Origin: Alcaligenaceae bacterium
Lineage (GTDB): Bacteria > Pseudomonadota > Gammaproteobacteria > Burkholderiales > Burkholderiaceae_B
NCBI GenBank assembly: GCA_030538235.1
Contig: JAUNUJ010000001.1
Location: 273,849-337,848 of the forward strand
Direction of reading: 5' to 3'
Length of the DNA stretch: 64,000 nt
Both the position numbers and the translations under genes were made by a program. Positions 8,116 to 18,357 of this stretch are shown here, in pieces. Positions within the stretch are counted from its first letter, which is position 1, and every line of letters starts with the position of its first letter. Below the pieces are notes generated by a model that was not told the DNA's origin, did no database searches, and was given only the letters and a program-made list of their open reading frames with translations.

Positions 8116-10849
8116 GAAAAAAACCTTATTACTTGTTGATGGCTCAAGTTATTTATATCGTGCATTTTTCGCTATGCCAAATTTGAGAAATGCCTTGGGT
8201 GAACCCACCGGCGCTCTTTATGGCGTAATGAATATGATGCGCAAGATAAACCAGGATTATAAACCCGATTATATGGCTTGTGTATTTGATGCAAAGGGTA
8301 AGACCTTTAGAGACGATATCTACAAAGAGTATAAAGCCAATCGTCCGCCAATGCCTGATGATTTACGTTCGCAGATAAAACCCATCCACGATGCAATCCG
8401 CGCGATGGGTTGGACAGTCATTGCTCTTGAGGGGGTCGAGGCCGATGATGTTATCGCAACCTTAGCTAAAAAAGCCACTGAAAATGGCATTGATTCGATC
8501 ATTTCGACCAGCGATAAGGACATGGCTCAATTAGTTCATGAGGGTGTCACTCTGATTGATACCATGAGCAACCATGTGGTGGACATCCCTGGGGTCAAAG
8601 AGCGCTACGGCGTTCATCCTGAGCAGATAATTGATTATCTGATGCTGATGGGTGATACCTCGGATAATATTCCCGGGGTACCTAAAGTCGGACCTAAAAC
8701 CGCGGCCAAGTGGCTTGAAGAATACGGTTCACTGGATAATCTTATTGCTCATGCCGATAGCATTAAGGGGGTCGCAGGTCAAAATTTGCGCGACTTTATT
8801 CCAAATTTTGAGATGACCCGTCGCTTAGTGACGATTAAGGATGACTGTGACTTACCGGAAGAAATTGACTCCCCTGATGATTTACGCCCCCTGAAACAAG
8901 ACAAAGACGCATTAATTGATATTTTTCAAACTTACGGTTTCCGCACCTGGTTGCGTGAGTTGAGCGGTGATCCGGATGCCATTCCGGAGCAAGACGCCAG
9001 GATTGAGGTCGATGTCATTCCCGAAGCGCCACCCAAGATTGACTATCTGACCGTGACCACCGAGCAGCAGTTAAGTGATTTAATTAAGACGCTAGATGAA
9101 GCTGAAATCGTTGCGCTAGATACAGAGACCGACGGTCTCTACTCAATGGGGGCGCGCTTAGTAGGTTTATCGATGTCAGTTAAGCCCGGTCAGGCTTGGT
9201 ATGTGCCGGTGGGCCATCAGGGCTCAATGCTTGAAGAGCAACCGCAACAGCTTGAAAAGCAACTGGTGTTAGAGAAATTACGACCTTGGCTAGAAAATCA
9301 GGATGCCAAAAAAGTACTGCAAAACGCTAAATTTGATACCCATGTGCTGGCTAATGAAGGCGTCACCCTTAGAGGTATTGAGCATGACACCATGTTGATG
9401 GCTTATGTTCTTGACTCCTCGAAGCGTGTCGGCATGGAGGAGTTGATGCAGCGTTATCTGGGTCGTCATGGCATTAGTTATGAGGAGATTTGCGGCAAGG
9501 GTGCATCGGCCATAACCTTCGATCGGGTGCCTATCGATAAGGCCGCCGAATACGCTTGTGAAGATGCTGACGTGACGCTGCAATTATTCCAAGTGATGTT
9601 CCCTTTAATTGAAGCCGAAGAGGGTTTTAATCGAATTTATCAATTAGAGATGCAAGTCTCTCCAGTATTGACGACGATTGAGCGTAATGGGGTCAAGCTG
9701 GATGAAAAGTCGCTGCTTGAACAAAGTCGTGTGTTTGCCGAGCGTCTCGATGAGTTGGAAAAAGAAGCGCATGACATTGTCGGTGAAGCATTTAATCTCA
9801 ATTCGCCGCGTCAATTAGGCGTTATTTTATTTGAGAAAATGGCTTTGCCGGTGGTAAAGAAAACCCCCAAGGGGGCGCCTTCAACTGATGAGGAAACACT
9901 AAATCGTTTGGCCGAAGATTATCCGCTGCCTAAATTGATTTTGGAGCACCGTAGCTTAGCCAAGCTGAAATCGACTTATACCGATAAATTGCCCACCATG
10001 ATTTGGCCTGCAACCGGACGAGTGCATACCAGTTACTCCCAAGCTTCGGTGGTGACAGGGCGTTTAGCGTCATCCGAGCCTAATCTGCAAAACATCCCGG
10101 TAAGAACCGAAGAGGGGCGTCGCATCCGTCGTGCCTTTGTGGCAGAGCCGGGTCATGTGATTATGGCGGCTGACTATTCGCAGATTGAATTGCGCGTGAT
10201 GGCACACATTTCAGGCGATGCCGGCTTACGCAAAGCTTTTGCAGAGGGCAAAGACATTCACCGCAGTACCGCCGCTGAGATTTTCTCTGTCGATAAGCTT
10301 GAAGACGTCACTGCTGAGCAACGACATTCGGCTAAAGCGATTAACTTCGGTTTGATTTATGGCATGGGGGTCTTTGGACTTGCCAATACATTGGATATTA
10401 CCCGTGATGCGGCCAAGCTTTATATCGATCGTTATTTTGCGCGTTATCCAGGGGTCGCCGATTATATGGATCGCATTAAAAAAGAAGCAACTGATAATGG
10501 TTTCGTAGAAACCGCCTTCGGTCGTCGTTTATGGTTCACGGAGATTCAAGGGGCCAAGGGGCCGCGTCGAGCCAATGCTGAACGTCAAGCGATTAATGCA
10601 CCGATGCAGGGGACTGCAGCCGATCTGATTAAAATGGCCATGGTGTCGGTACAACGTTTTATTGAAGAAAATAAACTTAAAGCTCGTATGATTATGCAGG
10701 TGCATGATGAACTGGTGCTAGAAGTGCCAGCAGAAGAAAAGGAGCTGTTACGCCAAGCTTTGCCGGAACTCATGAGTCAGGTGGCTGAGCTTAGTGTGCC
10801 GTTAATTGCGGAAGTAGCCGTTGGTGAGAATTGGCGTGATGCGGAGTAA
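8114..10849 (+). CDS. polA: DNA polymerase I
   Basis: Pol I fills repair gaps and removes RNA primers. The start is placed at the ATG at 8114 because MKKTLLLVDGSSYLYRAFF aligns with known PolA N termini; the frame is open 25 codons further upstream but that part lies inside the divergent gene. The 911 residues hold the 5-3 exonuclease/FEN domain (1 to about 290, with EADDVIATLAKK and SDKDMAQLV), an intact 3-5 exonuclease (D336-x-E338 in ALDTETDGL, QNAKFDTHVL, YACEDAD) and the family A polymerase (ADYSQIELRV motif A, KAINFGLIYG O helix, QVHDELVLE motif C). Proofreading therefore looks active. A strong terminator follows at 10871. Confidence 0.97.
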   Translation: MKKTLLLVDGSSYLYRAFFAMPNLRNALGEPTGALYGVMNMMRKINQDYKPDYMACVFDAKGKTFRDDIYKEYKANRPPMPDDLRSQIKPIHDAIRAMGWTVIALEGVEADDVIATLAKKATENGIDSIISTSDKDMAQLVHEGVTLIDTMSNHVVDIPGVKERYGVHPEQIIDYLMLMGDTSDNIPGVPKVGPKTAAKWLEEYGSLDNLIAHADSIKGVAGQNLRDFIPNFEMTRRLVTIKDDCDLPEEIDSPDDLRPLKQDKDALIDIFQTYGFRTWLRELSGDPDAIPEQDARIEVDVIPEAPPKIDYLTVTTEQQLSDLIKTLDEAEIVALDTETDGLYSMGARLVGLSMSVKPGQAWYVPVGHQGSMLEEQPQQLEKQLVLEKLRPWLENQDAKKVLQNAKFDTHVLANEGVTLRGIEHDTMLMAYVLDSSKRVGMEELMQRYLGRHGISYEEICGKGASAITFDRVPIDKAAEYACEDADVTLQLFQVMFPLIEAEEGFNRIYQLEMQVSPVLTTIERNGVKLDEKSLLEQSRVFAERLDELEKEAHDIVGEAFNLNSPRQLGVILFEKMALPVVKKTPKGAPSTDEETLNRLAEDYPLPKLILEHRSLAKLKSTYTDKLPTMIWPATGRVHTSYSQASVVTGRLASSEPNLQNIPVRTEEGRRIRRAFVAEPGHVIMAADYSQIELRVMAHISGDAGLRKAFAEGKDIHRSTAAEIFSVDKLEDVTAEQRHSAKAINFGLIYGMGVFGLANTLDITRDAAKLYIDRYFARYPGVADYMDRIKKEATDNGFVETAFGRRLWFTEIQGAKGPRRANAERQAINAPMQGTAADLIKMAMVSVQRFIEENKLKARMIMQVHDELVLEVPAEEKELLRQALPELMSQVAELSVPLIAEVAVGENWRDAE

Positions 10850-10870
10850 GCTGCATTAGCTAAGTAGCAA

Positions 10871-10910
10871 AAAGCACCGTTTAAAATGATTTAAACGGTG
10901 CTTTTGTTTT
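10871..10910. terminator. Bidirectional intrinsic terminator between polA and htpX
   Basis: A perfect 15-bp stem (10871-10885 with 10890-10904) closes a 4-base loop. It is followed by a T-rich tract on the plus strand and preceded by an A run that supplies a T tract on the minus strand, so it can end both polA and the convergent htpX transcript. Confidence 0.92.
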
Positions 10911-10936
10911 TGTATTAGTCGATAAATAATCAGTCT

Positions 10937-11809
10937 TTATTTAGTTAAAGCCTGAATACGAACTTCCAAAGGTGGGTGGGTGGCAAATAAATTAGCCATT
11001 TTTGAGCGATTGGAAATACCTAAGGCCTGAATGTTTTTAGGTAATTCGCCTTCTTGCAGTTGTTGCAAGCGCTGAAGTGCCTTAATCATAGAGCTAGGGG
11101 TGCCCATCAGTTGAGAGGCACCGGAATCTGCTCTGAACTCGCGTTGGCGAGAGAACCAAGCCACAATCATTGAGGCAATCACACCGAAAACAATTTCCAA
11201 GACAATCACAGTAATAAAGTAACCGGGACCCGTACCATCACGGTCATTTTTAAAGACGGCACGGTCGACGAAATAACCGACCGCACGTGCGAGGAAAATA
11301 ACAAAGGTATTGACCACGCCTTGGATTAGGGTCATGGTCACCATATCGCCATTGGCCACGTGAGCAATTTCATGACCTAAAACAGCGGCTACTTCCTCTT
11401 CGTTCATGCTTTGTAATAGACCGGTGGAAACAGCAACGAGGGCGTTATTTTTAAAGGCGCCGGTAGCAAAGGCATTTGGTGCGCCATCATAAATTGCTAC
11501 CTCGGGCATGCCGATACCGGCACGCTGAGCAAACTGAGACACTGTCTCAACTAGCCAAGCTTCCTGTCGATTAGCTGGGTTATTAGGATCAATCACTCGT
11601 GCACGAGTGCTCATCTTGGCCATGGGCTTACTAATTAATAAAGAAATAATTGAACCAGTAAAACCGACAATTAGGGCAAAGATCAAGAGAGCAGTGTAAT
11701 CAATACCTTGCTCAGTCAGCCAACGATTTAAGCCGAAGATACTGGTGGTAATTGATAACACCAAAATAATCGCTAGGTTGGTTGCTAAAAATAAAACAAT
11801 TCGCATCAT
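10937..11809 (-). CDS. htpX: Membrane zinc metalloprotease HtpX
   Basis: HtpX is an inner-membrane M48 protease for quality control of membrane proteins. The 290-residue protein has two N-terminal transmembrane helices (about 5-25 and 40-60), the zinc motif HEIAH (146-150, in [14 protein letters not shown]), two further hydrophobic segments and the downstream Glu in [12 protein letters not shown]. The tandem Met start ([11 protein letters not shown]) and length match E. coli HtpX (293). It is a single gene convergent with polA. Confidence 0.95.
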   Translation of the reverse strand: MMRIVLFLATNLAIILVLSITTSIFGLNRWLTEQGIDYTALLIFALIVGFTGSIISLLISKPMAKMSTRARVIDPNNPANRQEAWLVETVSQFAQRAGIGMPEVAIYDGAPNAFATGAFKNNALVAVSTGLLQSMNEEEVAAVLGHEIAHVANGDMVTMTLIQGVVNTFVIFLARAVGYFVDRAVFKNDRDGTGPGYFITVIVLEIVFGVIASMIVAWFSRQREFRADSGASQLMGTPSSMIKALQRLQQLQEGELPKNIQALGISNRSKMANLFATHPPLEVRIQALTK

Positions 11810-11939
11810 ATGATTTCCATTTTTAATTTGCTCGACAAGAGATAAAATAGTTTATAAATTTTATGCGGTTAATAGTAACAATATCAAGTGTTAAATGTTA
11901 TCCAAATGTCAGCTTTCAAGAGTTTTTAAGGGTTTTTAT

Positions 11940-12827
11940 ATGCATTCTCTCTGGATGTTACTAGCAGCGTTGATGTTTGCCATGATGGGTGCCGGTGTTA
12001 AGTTTCTCGGAGAGTTAGAGGTGCCGTTAGCGTTGACCATTATTGCTCGTGGTCTGCCTTCAGTCGCGTTGATATTTGTCTGGGCCGTGCTAACAAAGCA
12101 TTCACTGAGACCTAAAAGTTTTAAGCTGCATTTTTTACGCAATCTTTTTGGGGTTTCTGCCCTAACCCTCGTCTTTTACTGTTATTCCGTCTTGCCATTG
12201 GCGACAGCCACCACGTTAAATTATACCTCGTCTTTATTTATAGGCTTGTGGGTATTTATCAAGGGGGTAGAGGGTAAAAGGGATTGGTTCCGTTTCTTTG
12301 CTTGTTTGCTAGGTTTTGCCGGCGTTATGTTGGTTTTGAGACCCAGTATTGGAGAGGATCAGTTGTTGGCTGTGCTGATGGGTTTGGGTTCCGGAATTTG
12401 TGCTGCGGTGGCGATGATGCAACTTCGCTCATTAGGGCAATTGGGTGAATCGACATGGTTGACTGTATTTTATTTCTCAGTGGTTGTGACTATCGCTGGT
12501 TTGATTGCATTTGATCACAACGAAATTCATGCCGTGTCAGTGCAGGCCTGGACCGCTCTGATGGTGGTCGGTCTTTGCGGTATGGTGGGTCAACTCTGTG
12601 TGACTAAAGCCTATGGTGCCGGTTCGCCGATTTTGTCGGCGGTTCTACAATACATGACCATTGTCTTTGCTGTCTTTCTGGGTATTTTGTTTTGGGAAGA
12701 TGTGCCGGACTTATGGGTTTGGATCGGTATCGTCGGAGTGATTGCGGCGGGAGCATTATCAGCTTGGGCAACTATGCTCAATGCACGCAAAGCGATGGAT
12801 GCGCAAAACTTGGCCGACAGTAATTAG
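11940..12827 (+). CDS. EamA/DMT-family transporter
   Basis: A predicted ten-helix inner-membrane carrier of the drug/metabolite transporter superfamily, 295 residues. Two EamA repeats are visible, the first opening LWMLLAALMFAMMGAGVKFL and the second around GLGSGICAAVAMMQLRSLG. The ATG at 11940 is chosen over an in-frame ATG at 11895 because an AAGGG Shine-Dalgarno lies about 8 bases upstream and the hydrophobic family N terminus starts here. Substrate is unknown; relatives export amino acids or metabolites. It is a single gene upstream of the sulfurtransferase. Confidence 0.85.
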   Translation: MHSLWMLLAALMFAMMGAGVKFLGELEVPLALTIIARGLPSVALIFVWAVLTKHSLRPKSFKLHFLRNLFGVSALTLVFYCYSVLPLATATTLNYTSSLFIGLWVFIKGVEGKRDWFRFFACLLGFAGVMLVLRPSIGEDQLLAVLMGLGSGICAAVAMMQLRSLGQLGESTWLTVFYFSVVVTIAGLIAFDHNEIHAVSVQAWTALMVVGLCGMVGQLCVTKAYGAGSPILSAVLQYMTIVFAVFLGILFWEDVPDLWVWIGIVGVIAAGALSAWATMLNARKAMDAQNLADSN

Positions 12828-12922
12828 ACTTAAGAGGGGTGGTTTGACTTTGTTTTGAGTTAATTTTGTCTATACTGACAAGATAGATTCAAGACTAAAA
12901 TAACCCAGTGGAGGAGACAGTC

Positions 12923-13786
12923 ATGTATCCATTAATCTCAGCAATTGGTTTAAAAGAGTTTCTTCAAAAACGTAGTGCAGACAGTAAAATCCATCTCATT
13001 GATGTGCGCCATAGTTTGCAAGATCCGGACCTAGGTCGTCGCTCGTATTTAGAGGGACATTTACCCGGTGCCGTGTTTTTTAACGTGGACCAAGACCTGT
13101 CTACCACACCGACCGGCACCAATGGTCGTCACCCCTTGCCCGAGCGCAGCAATTTTACCGCTTTACTAAGCAGTCGCGGCATGCAAGCAAGTGATCACTA
13201 CATTATTTACGATGAGCTTAACAGTATGTTTGCCGCTCGTTTATGGTGGATGCTGCGTTGGGTGGGTTGCGCAAATGTCCAGGTGCTAAATGGCGGTTTA
13301 GCGGCTTGGGTAGCTGTCGGCGGTGAGTTGGAGGCAGGTGACGTGCCTTTTGGTGCGGCAATTGAGTGGCAGGATTCGCCACGCTTAGATGGGGGGCGGG
13401 TAAATGTCGATGAGGTCGAGGTTAATATTCGCCTAAAAGACTTCCTCGTGATTGATGCGCGCTCGGCTGAGCGTTTTACGGGCGAGGAAAAGCAAATGGA
13501 TCCGGTAGCTGGTCATATCCCCGGTGCGGTGAATCGACCGTTTACTGAGAATCTTGATGACAGCTGTCAGTTTAAATCTTCCGATGTGTTGCGCCGTGAA
13601 TTTAATGACTTGTTAGGGGTTCGACCGTCAAGCGAAGTAGTTGCTCAGTGCGGCTCAGGTATCAGTGCTTGTCATAATCTGTTAGCGATGGAGATCGCAG
13701 GCCTCAAGGGCGCCAAGCTGTATGCCGGTTCTTGGAGCGAATGGATTAGCGATCCGAATCGACCAGTTGCGACCGGCAGTCAATAA
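12923..13786 (+). CDS. Two-domain rhodanese, 3-mercaptopyruvate/thiosulfate sulfurtransferase
   Basis: The enzyme moves sulfane sulfur from 3-mercaptopyruvate or thiosulfate to an acceptor through a cysteine persulfide. The 287-residue protein has an inactive N-terminal rhodanese domain (about 1-135) and an active C-terminal one with loop CGSGISA and Cys243; CGSG-type loops are typical of mercaptopyruvate sulfurtransferases (SseA-like) rather than thiosulfate rhodaneses. The ATG at 12923 is preferred to a GTG at 12908 because the GGAGGAG Shine-Dalgarno (12910-12916) sits ideally before it and would otherwise be inside the coding region. A TATACT hexamer at 12871-12876 may be the -10 element. 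Confidence 0.9.
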   Translation: MYPLISAIGLKEFLQKRSADSKIHLIDVRHSLQDPDLGRRSYLEGHLPGAVFFNVDQDLSTTPTGTNGRHPLPERSNFTALLSSRGMQASDHYIIYDELNSMFAARLWWMLRWVGCANVQVLNGGLAAWVAVGGELEAGDVPFGAAIEWQDSPRLDGGRVNVDEVEVNIRLKDFLVIDARSAERFTGEEKQMDPVAGHIPGAVNRPFTENLDDSCQFKSSDVLRREFNDLLGVRPSSEVVAQCGSGISACHNLLAMEIAGLKGAKLYAGSWSEWISDPNRPVATGSQ

Positions 13787-13814
13787 ATTACTTATTGTTG
13801 AGTTATAAATTAAT

Positions 13815-13849
13815 AGAGCCCAAGTCAATCAAACTGACTTGGGCTCTTT
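13815..13849. terminator. Bidirectional hairpin terminator
   Basis: A perfect 13-bp stem (13815-13827 with 13835-13847, 7-base loop) lies between the convergent sulfurtransferase and Rieske genes. The T tract is short on both strands, but the position and stem strength support a terminator serving both. Confidence 0.8.
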
Positions 13850-13872
13850 GCTTGGTGCTAGGATTAATGAGC

Positions 13873-15024
13873 TTAGCTAAGCTGCATCATACGCTTGTAC
13901 CATTGATGGAAGTGCAGCATGCCGTCTTCCATAGGTGATTGATAAGGCCCGGACTCTTGAGATCCGCGTTTAACTAGAGCTAAGCGGCCGGCATCCATGC
14001 GTTCAGCAATTTCATCGTCTTCAATGGCAGTTTCCATATAAGCCGCTTTTTGTGCCTCAATAAAATCCCGTTCAAAGGCCCGAATTTCTTCTGGGTAGTA
14101 GAATTCAACCAGATTCACGGTCTTTTGTGGATTAACCGGATAGAGGGTTGAGAGCACTAAAACGTGCGGATAGAGTTCTATCATTTGTGTTGGAAAGTAC
14201 GTTACCCAGACCGCACCGAAATCAGGCGCTTCACCGCCGCGGAATTTTAATAGCTCATCATGCCAGCGTTGATAAGTAGCTGAACCCGGATTCGCTAGGG
14301 CTTGATGTACACCCACACGCTGTGAGCTAAAGTATTCGCCGTAGTCCCAACGCAAGTTCGAACAGGTTACAAACTGACCTAAGCCGGGATGAAAGGGCTC
14401 GACGTGATAGTCTTCCAGATAGACCTCAATAAAGGTTTTCCAATTGTAGTTGCACTCATGGATTTCCATATGGTCGAATTCAAACTCGGTAAAATCAAAT
14501 TCCTCTAAAGCGAGGAGGGCGGCCATATCAGCACCCGGATCACGTGGGCCTTCATAAATCATGCCATTGATATTTTTAAAATCAAAACGACTGAGGTTTT
14601 TGCATGCGGGTTGTTCATTAAAGTGGGGGGCGCCGAGTAATTGACCTTCCTTGTCGTAGGTCCAGCGATGTAAGGGGCAGACGATATTGCCACCGGTGTT
14701 TTTTAAGTTACCGCGGTTATTATTCGGATCCGTGACATTGCCCGCTTGGCCTCCCAGCATAATGGCTTGACGGTGACGGCAGACATTGGACAGTAACTCA
14801 AGCTTATCGCCGTTGCGGACCAGCACACGTGCTGCATTGTCTTGGGTTAAAGTGAACCAGTCTCCGTTTTCTGGCACGTAGGATTGATTGGCAATATAAA
14901 TAGCGCTATTTTTAAAGATAAGCTCTTGCTCTTTGGCAAAGACCTCATCGTCAAAATAATAATTTACAGGTATATCTGCTTCTGCGATAAGCTGTTGAGA
15001 AGCTTGTTTGATTTTGTCGTTCAT
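13873..15024 (-). CDS. Rieske non-heme iron oxygenase, alpha-subunit type
   Basis: Terminal oxygenases of this class bind a Rieske 2Fe-2S cluster and a mononuclear iron and hydroxylate aromatic or quaternary ammonium compounds using an external reductase. The 383-residue protein has Rieske ligands Cys82-x-His84 and Cys116-x2-His119 (VCRHR and VCPLHRW) and the iron site in LEDYHVEPFH (His207, His212). The gap between the two Rieske pairs is 31 residues, about twice the usual 15-17, filled by a Gly/Asn-rich insert. No reductase or ferredoxin gene is adjacent, so electrons must come from elsewhere. Substrate unknown. Single gene, divergent from xseB. Confidence 0.85.
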   Translation of the reverse strand: MNDKIKQASQQLIAEADIPVNYYFDDEVFAKEQELIFKNSAIYIANQSYVPENGDWFTLTQDNAARVLVRNGDKLELLSNVCRHRQAIMLGGQAGNVTDPNNNRGNLKNTGGNIVCPLHRWTYDKEGQLLGAPHFNEQPACKNLSRFDFKNINGMIYEGPRDPGADMAALLALEEFDFTEFEFDHMEIHECNYNWKTFIEVYLEDYHVEPFHPGLGQFVTCSNLRWDYGEYFSSQRVGVHQALANPGSATYQRWHDELLKFRGGEAPDFGAVWVTYFPTQMIELYPHVLVLSTLYPVNPQKTVNLVEFYYPEEIRAFERDFIEAQKAAYMETAIEDDEIAERMDAGRLALVKRGSQESGPYQSPMEDGMLHFHQWYKRMMQLS

Positions 15025-15179
15025 ACGAACCCCCCGAATGATATGAAAATTAAGAAAACCAACTCACCAAGGGTCATGAGTTAGTAACCGGCTTTGTAAT
15101 AAAAGCAAAAATAAGACCATGAATTATAAAGTCTTTTGCTATTCTAAGCTATTGTTCATTGATGATTTATTGAAAATTA

Positions 15180-15208
15180 GCGACAAAAATCACGGATTTT
15201 CGTACAAT
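15180..15208 (+). promoter_or_regulatory. Possible promoter for xseB-ispA-dxs
   Basis: GCGACA (15180-15185, four of six matches to the -35 consensus) is 17 bases from TACAAT (15203-15208, five of six to the -10). The position, 30 bp before the xseB start, fits, but a chance match in AT-rich DNA is possible. Confidence 0.4.
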
Positions 15209-15238
15209 GTTGGATTATTCAAATTTTAGGAGGCTGGG

Positions 15239-15499
15239 GTGTCTGAGGACAAATCAGTTTTAGATGCTGAGCAGCAGGAATTACCCGAGCAGTTCGAAGA
15301 GGCGATGAAGGAATTACAGACCATCGTTCAATCGATGGAGAATCAAGTGTTGTCGCTAGACGATGCACTAAAGGCTTATCAACGCGGTATGTTATTGAGT
15401 CGCGTTTGTCAGGAAAAACTCGAAGAAGCGCAATTGCAAGTAAACGTCCTACAAGAAAATCTGCTTAAGCCTTTAGCTCAGGATGACGAGGTTAATTAG
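15239..15499 (+). CDS. xseB: Exodeoxyribonuclease VII small subunit
   Basis: XseB is the small helical partner of XseA in the exonuclease that degrades single-stranded DNA. The 86-residue sequence shows the family core EQFEEAMKELQTIVQ and SLDDALKAYQRGMLLSRVCQEKLEEA. The start is GTG at 15239, 5 bases after a perfect AGGAGG (15228-15233). Its TAG is followed at once by the ispA ATG. The order xseB-ispA-dxs is conserved in proteobacteria. Confidence 0.93.
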   Translation: MSEDKSVLDAEQQELPEQFEEAMKELQTIVQSMENQVLSLDDALKAYQRGMLLSRVCQEKLEEAQLQVNVLQENLLKPLAQDDEVN

Positions 15500-16417
15500 A
15501 TGACTCAGGAATTGTCCTTTGATCATTGGCTAGGCTCCCATGTAGTGCCTACGCTTGAAACGGCCTTAGAACAGGCCCTGACAGTGGCCGATGAAGTTCC
15601 CTATCTTGCCGGTTTGCATGAGGCGATGCGTTACGCCTGTTTGGGCGGTGGCAAGCGCATCCGCGCTGCTTTGGTCTTGGCTGCCGGTGAGGTGGCGCAC
15701 CCTAGTGAGCAGGTTGAGCAGTCTAAAAAGGCATTGGTGGCAGCGGCTACCGCGGTCGAGCTGATTCATGCCTATTCATTGGTGCACGATGATATGCCTT
15801 GTATGGACGATGACGAGTTGCGTCGCGGTAAACCGACCGTGCATATTCAATATGGTGAGGCAAATGCCTTATTAGTGGGTGATGCTTTACAAAGCTTAGC
15901 TTTTGAGACCATTGCCAATATGCCAGTGGCTCCAGCTTTAGTGGTTAAAGCCATGCAGCAATTAGCTGTGGCTTCCGGTAGTCGCGGCATGGTCGGCGGT
16001 CAATACATGGATTTGGCGTCAGTGGATCAACAGATTACCAAATCACGACTGAAATTGATGCACCAGTTGAAAACCGGCGCTCTGATCCAAGCAAGTGTGT
16101 TGCTAGGTTCTATTACAGTAGCGACCAATTATGATGATCATTTGGCTCTTAAAACCTATGCCGAAAAATTGGGTTTAGCCTATCAGGTCGTTGATGATAT
16201 TTTAGATGCCACAGTAGATACTAGCATCTTGGGTAAAACAGCAGGCAAGGATGAGCAGGACAATAAGCCGACTTATGTCAGTGTCTTGGGTCTTGATGAG
16301 GCTAGGGATTATGCCGAAACATTGCACCATCAAGCCATGGAGGCTATTCAGCCCTTAGGTCCGCGTGCTGAGCGCTTGAGAGCTTTGGCTGATCTGATTA
16401 TTCGTCGCCAAAGTTAG
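15500..16417 (+). CDS. ispA: Farnesyl diphosphate synthase
   Basis: IspA condenses dimethylallyl and isopentenyl diphosphates to geranyl and farnesyl diphosphate, precursors of quinone side chains and undecaprenyl carrier. The 305-residue trans-prenyltransferase has the first Asp-rich motif as [18 protein letters not shown] and the second as [11 protein letters not shown], plus [15 protein letters not shown] near the N terminus. It abuts xseB with no gap and precedes dxs, so the operon supplies both precursor synthesis and chain building. Confidence 0.95.
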   Translation: MTQELSFDHWLGSHVVPTLETALEQALTVADEVPYLAGLHEAMRYACLGGGKRIRAALVLAAGEVAHPSEQVEQSKKALVAAATAVELIHAYSLVHDDMPCMDDDELRRGKPTVHIQYGEANALLVGDALQSLAFETIANMPVAPALVVKAMQQLAVASGSRGMVGGQYMDLASVDQQITKSRLKLMHQLKTGALIQASVLLGSITVATNYDDHLALKTYAEKLGLAYQVVDDILDATVDTSILGKTAGKDEQDNKPTYVSVLGLDEARDYAETLHHQAMEAIQPLGPRAERLRALADLIIRRQS

Positions 16418-16425
16418 GGGTTGTG

Positions 16426-18312
16426 ATGAAGAAATTGTTAAGTAAAATTGAATCCCCGGATGATTTAAAAAAACTTAGTCGGTGTCAATTGCCGGAGCTT
16501 GCTCAAGAACTACGTCAATATATTCTAGAGTCGGTGGCCAAAACAGGCGGTCATTTATCGTCCAATTTAGGCACGGTAGAACTGACCGTGGCCTTGCATT
16601 ATCTATTTAATACGCCGGACGATCGTCTGATTTGGGATGTGGGTCATCAAGCCTATGCACACAAGGTGTTGACCGGTCGTCGTGAGGATTTGCCATTTAT
16701 TCGTCGTCAAGATCATATCTCTGGTTTTCCGAAGCGTTCAGAGTCACCTTATGATGCCTTCGGCACCGCGCATTCATCGACCTCGATTTCTGCAGCGCTA
16801 GGGATGGCGGTGGCGGCACGCAATCAGGGACTTAAAAATCGTCATCATATTGCGGTGATTGGTGATGGCGCGATGACTGCCGGTATGGTGTTTGAAGCGA
16901 TGAATAATGCCGGCGACACCAGTGGCATTAATTTGTTGGTGGTGCTAAATGACAATGATATGTCGATATCACCCCCGGTGGGCGCTTTAAATAAATACTT
17001 TAGTCGTTTGCTCTCCACCGGTTTGCCACTATACAAAGAAGCCAGCGATATGAGCAAAGTGGTGCTCGAGCAATTGCCTGAGCCAATGGCCGAATTTGCC
17101 CGTCGCGTCAAAGGTCATGTTAAAGACCAAGCAAAGAGCTTTATGGGCGCCAATACCTTATTTGAGGAGTTTGGCTTTAACTATATTGGTCCCATTGATG
17201 GGCATGATCTCGATGCCTTGTTGCCGGTGTTGAACAATGTCAGACGTTTGGGCGGTTTGCAGTTTGTTCATGTGATTACTAAAAAGGGCCAAGGATATGG
17301 CTTGGCTGAAGAGGATCCGGTGCTTTATCACGGTCCTGGCAAATTTAATCCCTCAGAAGGTATTAAGTCTACGGGTGTTGCCTCTAAACAGACCTTTACA
17401 CAGGTGTTTGGTGATTGGCTTTGCGATATGGGCGCGATCGATAACAAGCTCATCGGCATTACTCCGGCCATGCGTGAGGGTAGTGGTTTAGTCGAATTTG
17501 AAAAGCGTTTTCCCGAACGCTATTTTGATGTAGGCATTGCTGAACAGCATGCGGTGACTTTTGCCGGTGGTTTAGCCTGTGAGGGTTTAAAACCGGTGGT
17601 AGCTATTTACTCGACCTTCTTGCAAAGAGCTTATGATCAATTAATTCATGATGTGGCCTTGCAAAATCTCGATGTGACTTTTGCTTTGGACCGTGCTGGC
17701 TTGGTGGGTGCCGATGGCGCGACGCATGCTGGCAATTATGATATTGCTTATTTGCGTTGTATTCCTAATATGGTGGTTTCTGTACCATCTGATGAGCAAG
17801 AATGTAGACTTTTACTAAGTAGCTGTTATCAGCACAAAGGCCCATCGTCGGTACGTTATCCGCGTGGTGCCGGAGTCGGTACAGAAACTTCTGCTGATTT
17901 GGAGACTGTGCCTATTGGTAAAGCAGTGCAACGTCGTCAGGGTTCGAAAATCGCTATTTTGGCTTTTGGTCCTTTGCTGCACGAAGCTCAACAGCTTGCT
18001 GATAAGTATGATCTCAGTCTAATCGATATGCGTTTTGTGAAACCGCTCGATGAGGCGATGGTTTTGGAACTGGCTAAAACGCATCAAGGCTTTGTAACCC
18101 TTGAAGAGGGTTGCTTGATGGGGGGCGCCGGTAGCGCCGTGATAGAGTTTCTTAATCAGCATGATATAAATTTATCGGTCTTGCAATTAGGCTATCCGGA
18201 CCTATTTATAGACCATGGCGACCAAAATGCCTTACGTGCGGAGCTAAAACTTGATGCCAATGGCATTGAACAATCAGTGGAACAACGCTTTGCTGAGCTT
18301 TTGAAGACGTAG
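16426..18312 (+). CDS. dxs: 1-deoxy-D-xylulose-5-phosphate synthase
   Basis: Dxs makes DXP from pyruvate and glyceraldehyde-3-phosphate using thiamine diphosphate, the first step of the MEP isoprenoid pathway. The 628-residue protein shows [21 protein letters not shown], the TPP motif [18 protein letters not shown], the pyrimidine-binding [15 protein letters not shown] and [18 protein letters not shown] at 16426 is preferred to the GTG immediately before it because AGGGG (16416-16420) is then 5 bases away. It follows ispA by 8 bp. Confidence 0.96.
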   Translation: MKKLLSKIESPDDLKKLSRCQLPELAQELRQYILESVAKTGGHLSSNLGTVELTVALHYLFNTPDDRLIWDVGHQAYAHKVLTGRREDLPFIRRQDHISGFPKRSESPYDAFGTAHSSTSISAALGMAVAARNQGLKNRHHIAVIGDGAMTAGMVFEAMNNAGDTSGINLLVVLNDNDMSISPPVGALNKYFSRLLSTGLPLYKEASDMSKVVLEQLPEPMAEFARRVKGHVKDQAKSFMGANTLFEEFGFNYIGPIDGHDLDALLPVLNNVRRLGGLQFVHVITKKGQGYGLAEEDPVLYHGPGKFNPSEGIKSTGVASKQTFTQVFGDWLCDMGAIDNKLIGITPAMREGSGLVEFEKRFPERYFDVGIAEQHAVTFAGGLACEGLKPVVAIYSTFLQRAYDQLIHDVALQNLDVTFALDRAGLVGADGATHAGNYDIAYLRCIPNMVVSVPSDEQECRLLLSSCYQHKGPSSVRYPRGAGVGTETSADLETVPIGKAVQRRQGSKIAILAFGPLLHEAQQLADKYDLSLIDMRFVKPLDEAMVLELAKTHQGFVTLEEGCLMGGAGSAVIEFLNQHDINLSVLQLGYPDLFIDHGDQNALRAELKLDANGIEQSVEQRFAELLKT

Positions 18313-18357
18313 CGCACATTCTTAGTAGTCGCTTAAATCTTATTGTGTAGGAATTAA

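Noticed and set aside
12844-12876. TTGACT/TATACT as a sulfurtransferase promoter
   Set aside because: The 21-base spacer is too long for a sigma-70 promoter; only the -10 hexamer was mentioned as a possibility.
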